The translations under genes were made by a program, and so were the position numbers. The notes under the pieces were generated by a model that was given only the letters and a program-made list of their open reading frames with translations, was not told the origin of the DNA and made no database searches. Shown here in pieces: positions 62,368 to 64,000 of a stretch of DNA of 64,000 nucleotides; position 1 is the stretch's first letter; the number at the start of each line of letters is the position of its first letter. The DNA is from a virus: positions 1 through 64,000 of the IMG/VR virus record IMGVR_UViG_3300028610_000426. One strand, 5' to 3'.

Positions 62368-62658
62368 ATGACAGAGAAAATTCACGTTCTTGATGTACCA
62401 ATGGAAGGACAATTTGAAGGAGAAACAATCCGGGATTATCTCCGGGAACTGTTCTTGACTCTTTGGGATGAAGGAGAAGGTTTCTCTGGTAAGCGCCCAT
62501 TCGGAAACAGTGGGTGGGAGTATGATTTGTATATCCCTCTAGTCAGACATGGCTTCATTAAAGGCACTATCGATAAAGAGTACGATGATGTCTCAGTGGG
62601 GGACAAAAAGGAAGCGCATAACTTTGTGCGTAAAATAATCGAAGGAGTATTCGTATGA
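62368..62658 (+). CDS. Hypothetical protein, 96 aa
   Basis: ATG 62368 follows AGGGGG. An alpha/beta protein typical of small phage early genes; no named family. ATGA overlap with the next gene. Confidence 0.72.
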   Translation: MTEKIHVLDVPMEGQFEGETIRDYLRELFLTLWDEGEGFSGKRPFGNSGWEYDLYIPLVRHGFIKGTIDKEYDDVSVGDKKEAHNFVRKIIEGVFV

Positions 62659-63092
62659 CAGATAAAGAGATGGCGGAATATATAGGAATTCGTAAAGAGA
62701 GTATGGGAACGTGGGAACGTATTCCGAAGAATATCAAGGTTCTTATTCGTAGTCTCATCCTGAACAAAAAGTCTATGGAGGAAGACCTTGCGGCCGTTCT
62801 CGGCAAAACCTCTAAAAGTCATTTGTTTTTGATGAACTTCGGAGTCGCCGGAAAAAATACTCCCATCCCGGCTGATACCTCTATCCGCTTCCTGCTTAAC
62901 CCAGAGACAGACGCATACCTTGAGGTTAAGTCCAATGGTGAAGGGGTTGAGCTTCGGTCCAGCAAGAAAATATTCATATCTCCCCGGACAGCGAATATCG
63001 CTGATATCAGGGTGGCTATGGGCCTTGGGTTCGATGGAACTCAACAAAAGAAAAAGAGGGGTGGACGGCCACGGGCGGCGGCCAACGCATGA
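62655..63092 (+). CDS. HTH-like N-terminal protein, 145 aa
   Basis: EMAEYIGIRKESMGTWERI reads like a Cro/C1-type helix-turn-helix. The rest is alpha/beta with a basic tail (KKKRGGRPRAAANA). It may be a DNA-binding regulator. ATGA overlap. Confidence 0.72.
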   Translation: MTDKEMAEYIGIRKESMGTWERIPKNIKVLIRSLILNKKSMEEDLAAVLGKTSKSHLFLMNFGVAGKNTPIPADTSIRFLLNPETDAYLEVKSNGEGVELRSSKKIFISPRTANIADIRVAMGLGFDGTQQKKKRGGRPRAAANA

Positions 63093-63313
63093 TTAAAAGA
63101 TGTTTTCTTAAACATAAGTGGAAGAAATGGATTCCGCTTTATGGTAATCGCCTTTACATTACTCGGATGATACGGCACTGTACCAACTGTCCGTATGTTC
63201 AGGTGAAACGGTTGGAGGAATACTGGGTTACCTCTACATACCCCAATAGGATATCAGGGATGACAGGAAAGGTTGTTAAAATTCCTCCTGTTTTAAGAGG
63301 ATCACCAAAATGA
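63089..63313 (+). CDS. Small basic protein, 74 aa
   Basis: Lys/Arg-rich with CTNC in the middle. ATGA overlap on both sides. Function is unknown. Confidence 0.7.
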   Translation: MIKRCFLKHKWKKWIPLYGNRLYITRMIRHCTNCPYVQVKRLEEYWVTSTYPNRISGMTGKVVKIPPVLRGSPK

Positions 63314-63543
63314 ATACTGTGTTCTGTTTATATTACGAAGGCTATGAGGGTGACTTCCTAATACAAATATTCTCTACCTCTGAGAAGGCGATGACGTATG
63401 TTACGAAGAAGAGATTGTCTAAGAAAGATCATCGTTTGGATGAAGTGGAAGTTGATTCAGATATGCATTGTAGAACGTGGTGGCCGACCTATTACAAGGA
63501 TGATATGTCTGGCCAGCCGGAGCCTTGGCCTAACCAAATTTAA
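63310..63543 (+). CDS. Hypothetical protein, 77 aa
   Basis: ATGA overlap. Acidic and aromatic C-terminus. It is the last + strand gene; the next genes are convergent and no clear terminator is visible in the 14-base gap. Confidence 0.7.
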   Translation: MNTVFCLYYEGYEGDFLIQIFSTSEKAMTYVTKKRLSKKDHRLDEVEVDSDMHCRTWWPTYYKDDMSGQPEPWPNQI

Positions 63544-63557
63544 TCGAACAGTTTTTA

Positions 63558-63779
63558 TTACATTCCGCCGGAACCAGACCCACTTAAATAAGCATCACCG
63601 TCTTTCATTGCTTTCGACAATACGCTGGTCGGTATTTTTCCACCACCACTAAGAACGGTGTTGGCTCCCTGTTTGCCGGTAATTTTATAACGTGCGGGTT
63701 TTACACCATTGATTTCTTTTTTAAGAATAATGTAAGACCCTGCGGTAAATTCGTTGAGTAACACATCTTCAAATTTCAT
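63558..63779 (-). CDS. Hypothetical protein on the opposite strand, 73 aa
   Basis: On the - strand ATG follows AAGGGGG. The product begins MKFEDVLLNEF and ends in a Gly/Ser-rich tail. It lies three codons after the next - strand gene, so the two form an operon entering from beyond the window. Function is unknown; structural genes may start here. Confidence 0.75.
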   Translation of the reverse strand: MKFEDVLLNEFTAGSYIILKKEINGVKPARYKITGKQGANTVLSGGGKIPTSVLSKAMKDGDAYLSGSGSGGM

Positions 63780-63792
63780 CTATAACCCCCTT

Positions 63793-64000
63793 CTATGATA
63801 CGTAGGCAATGACTTCAAATGTTCCGGAGTCCATCTTATGCCATGTCATCACGAACTGAGTATTGGTGAATGGGGTGAAGAATTTCACGCCTTTATAGTT
63901 AGTCTCTGTTTCTGTCGGGGCCAGAGGAACCAACATTTTCCCACTCTTGCCAGTGACGAATCCCTCCCACTCTGTGCTGTCTTCCTGTAGGATAACCAGC
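63793..64000 (-). CDS. Partial - strand gene, at least 68 aa, 5' end outside window
   Basis: The - strand is open from the window edge to TAG at 63793-63795. The visible part reads beta-rich (FTPFTNTQFVMTWHKMDSGT), similar in style to virion surface or adaptor proteins. The start is outside the window, so no family can be named. Confidence 0.65.
   Translation of the reverse strand, partial: LVILQEDSTEWEGFVTGKSGKMLVPLAPTETETNYKGVKFFTPFTNTQFVMTWHKMDSGTFEVIAYVS

Noticed and set aside
1-64000. CRISPR array or insertion sequence
   Set aside because: No regularly spaced repeats with unique spacers, and no transposase or terminal inverted repeats, were seen.

Overview
The window is part of the genome of a large tailed bacteriophage, most likely a myovirus in the broad T4-like group. 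Genes are packed on the + strand with 1-20 base overlaps, mostly behind strong Shine-Dalgarno (SD) sites, and nearly all products are phage-type. The replisome is T4-like: family B DNA polymerase (gp43), sliding clamp (gp45), clamp loader (gp44/gp62), RegA, a gp33-gp59-gp32 block, primase and UvsX. It is combined with genes T4 lacks: class II (B12-type) ribonucleotide reductase, ThyX and an NAD-dependent DNA ligase. No capsid, tail or terminase gene is recognisable. The host cannot be named from the sequence.

Region 1 (1-19,000) is RNA-rich. I identify 25 tRNA genes by acceptor, anticodon and T-arm pairing, covering all 20 amino acids. There is also a circularly permuted two-piece tmRNA (about 2414-2706; tag ANAPVEMAA), two tRNA-like elements, and at least five further structured RNA candidates closed by 10-23 bp stems, including an ornate RNA of about 770 nt between tRNA-Cys and an initiator-like tRNA-Met. 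Small genes, many encoding zinc ribbons, lie between the RNAs; several coding regions run into the following tRNA.

Region 2 (19,000-47,200) holds the replication and nucleotide genes: polymerase, metallophosphoesterases, primase, clamp, clamp loader, RegA, gp33-like, gp59-like, gp32, ribonucleotide reductase, ThyX and a DHH phosphoesterase. Unusual passengers include a bS22/COX24-like micro-protein, two proteins with twin-arginine signals, an Ntn-hydrolase, a NADAR protein, a deoxyribosyltransferase-like protein and an ADP-ribosyltransferase-like protein with a capsid-targeting-like N-terminus. A compact promoter-to-terminator unit near 23.4-23.6 kb contains an ATG-AGA-TAA minigene.

Region 3 (47,200-63,543) is mostly small accessory genes, then UvsX, a metalloprotease-like protein and NAD+ ligase. 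At 63.55 kb the strand switches; two - strand genes run to the window edge, one incomplete.

Transcription signals are of two kinds: sigma70-like promoters (TTGACA, 16-17 bp, TATATT-like), seen at about ten places, and T4-late-like TATAAATA boxes before a few genes. Rho-independent terminators are clear at 23.55 and 47.16 kb and probable at 24.14 and 38.79 kb.
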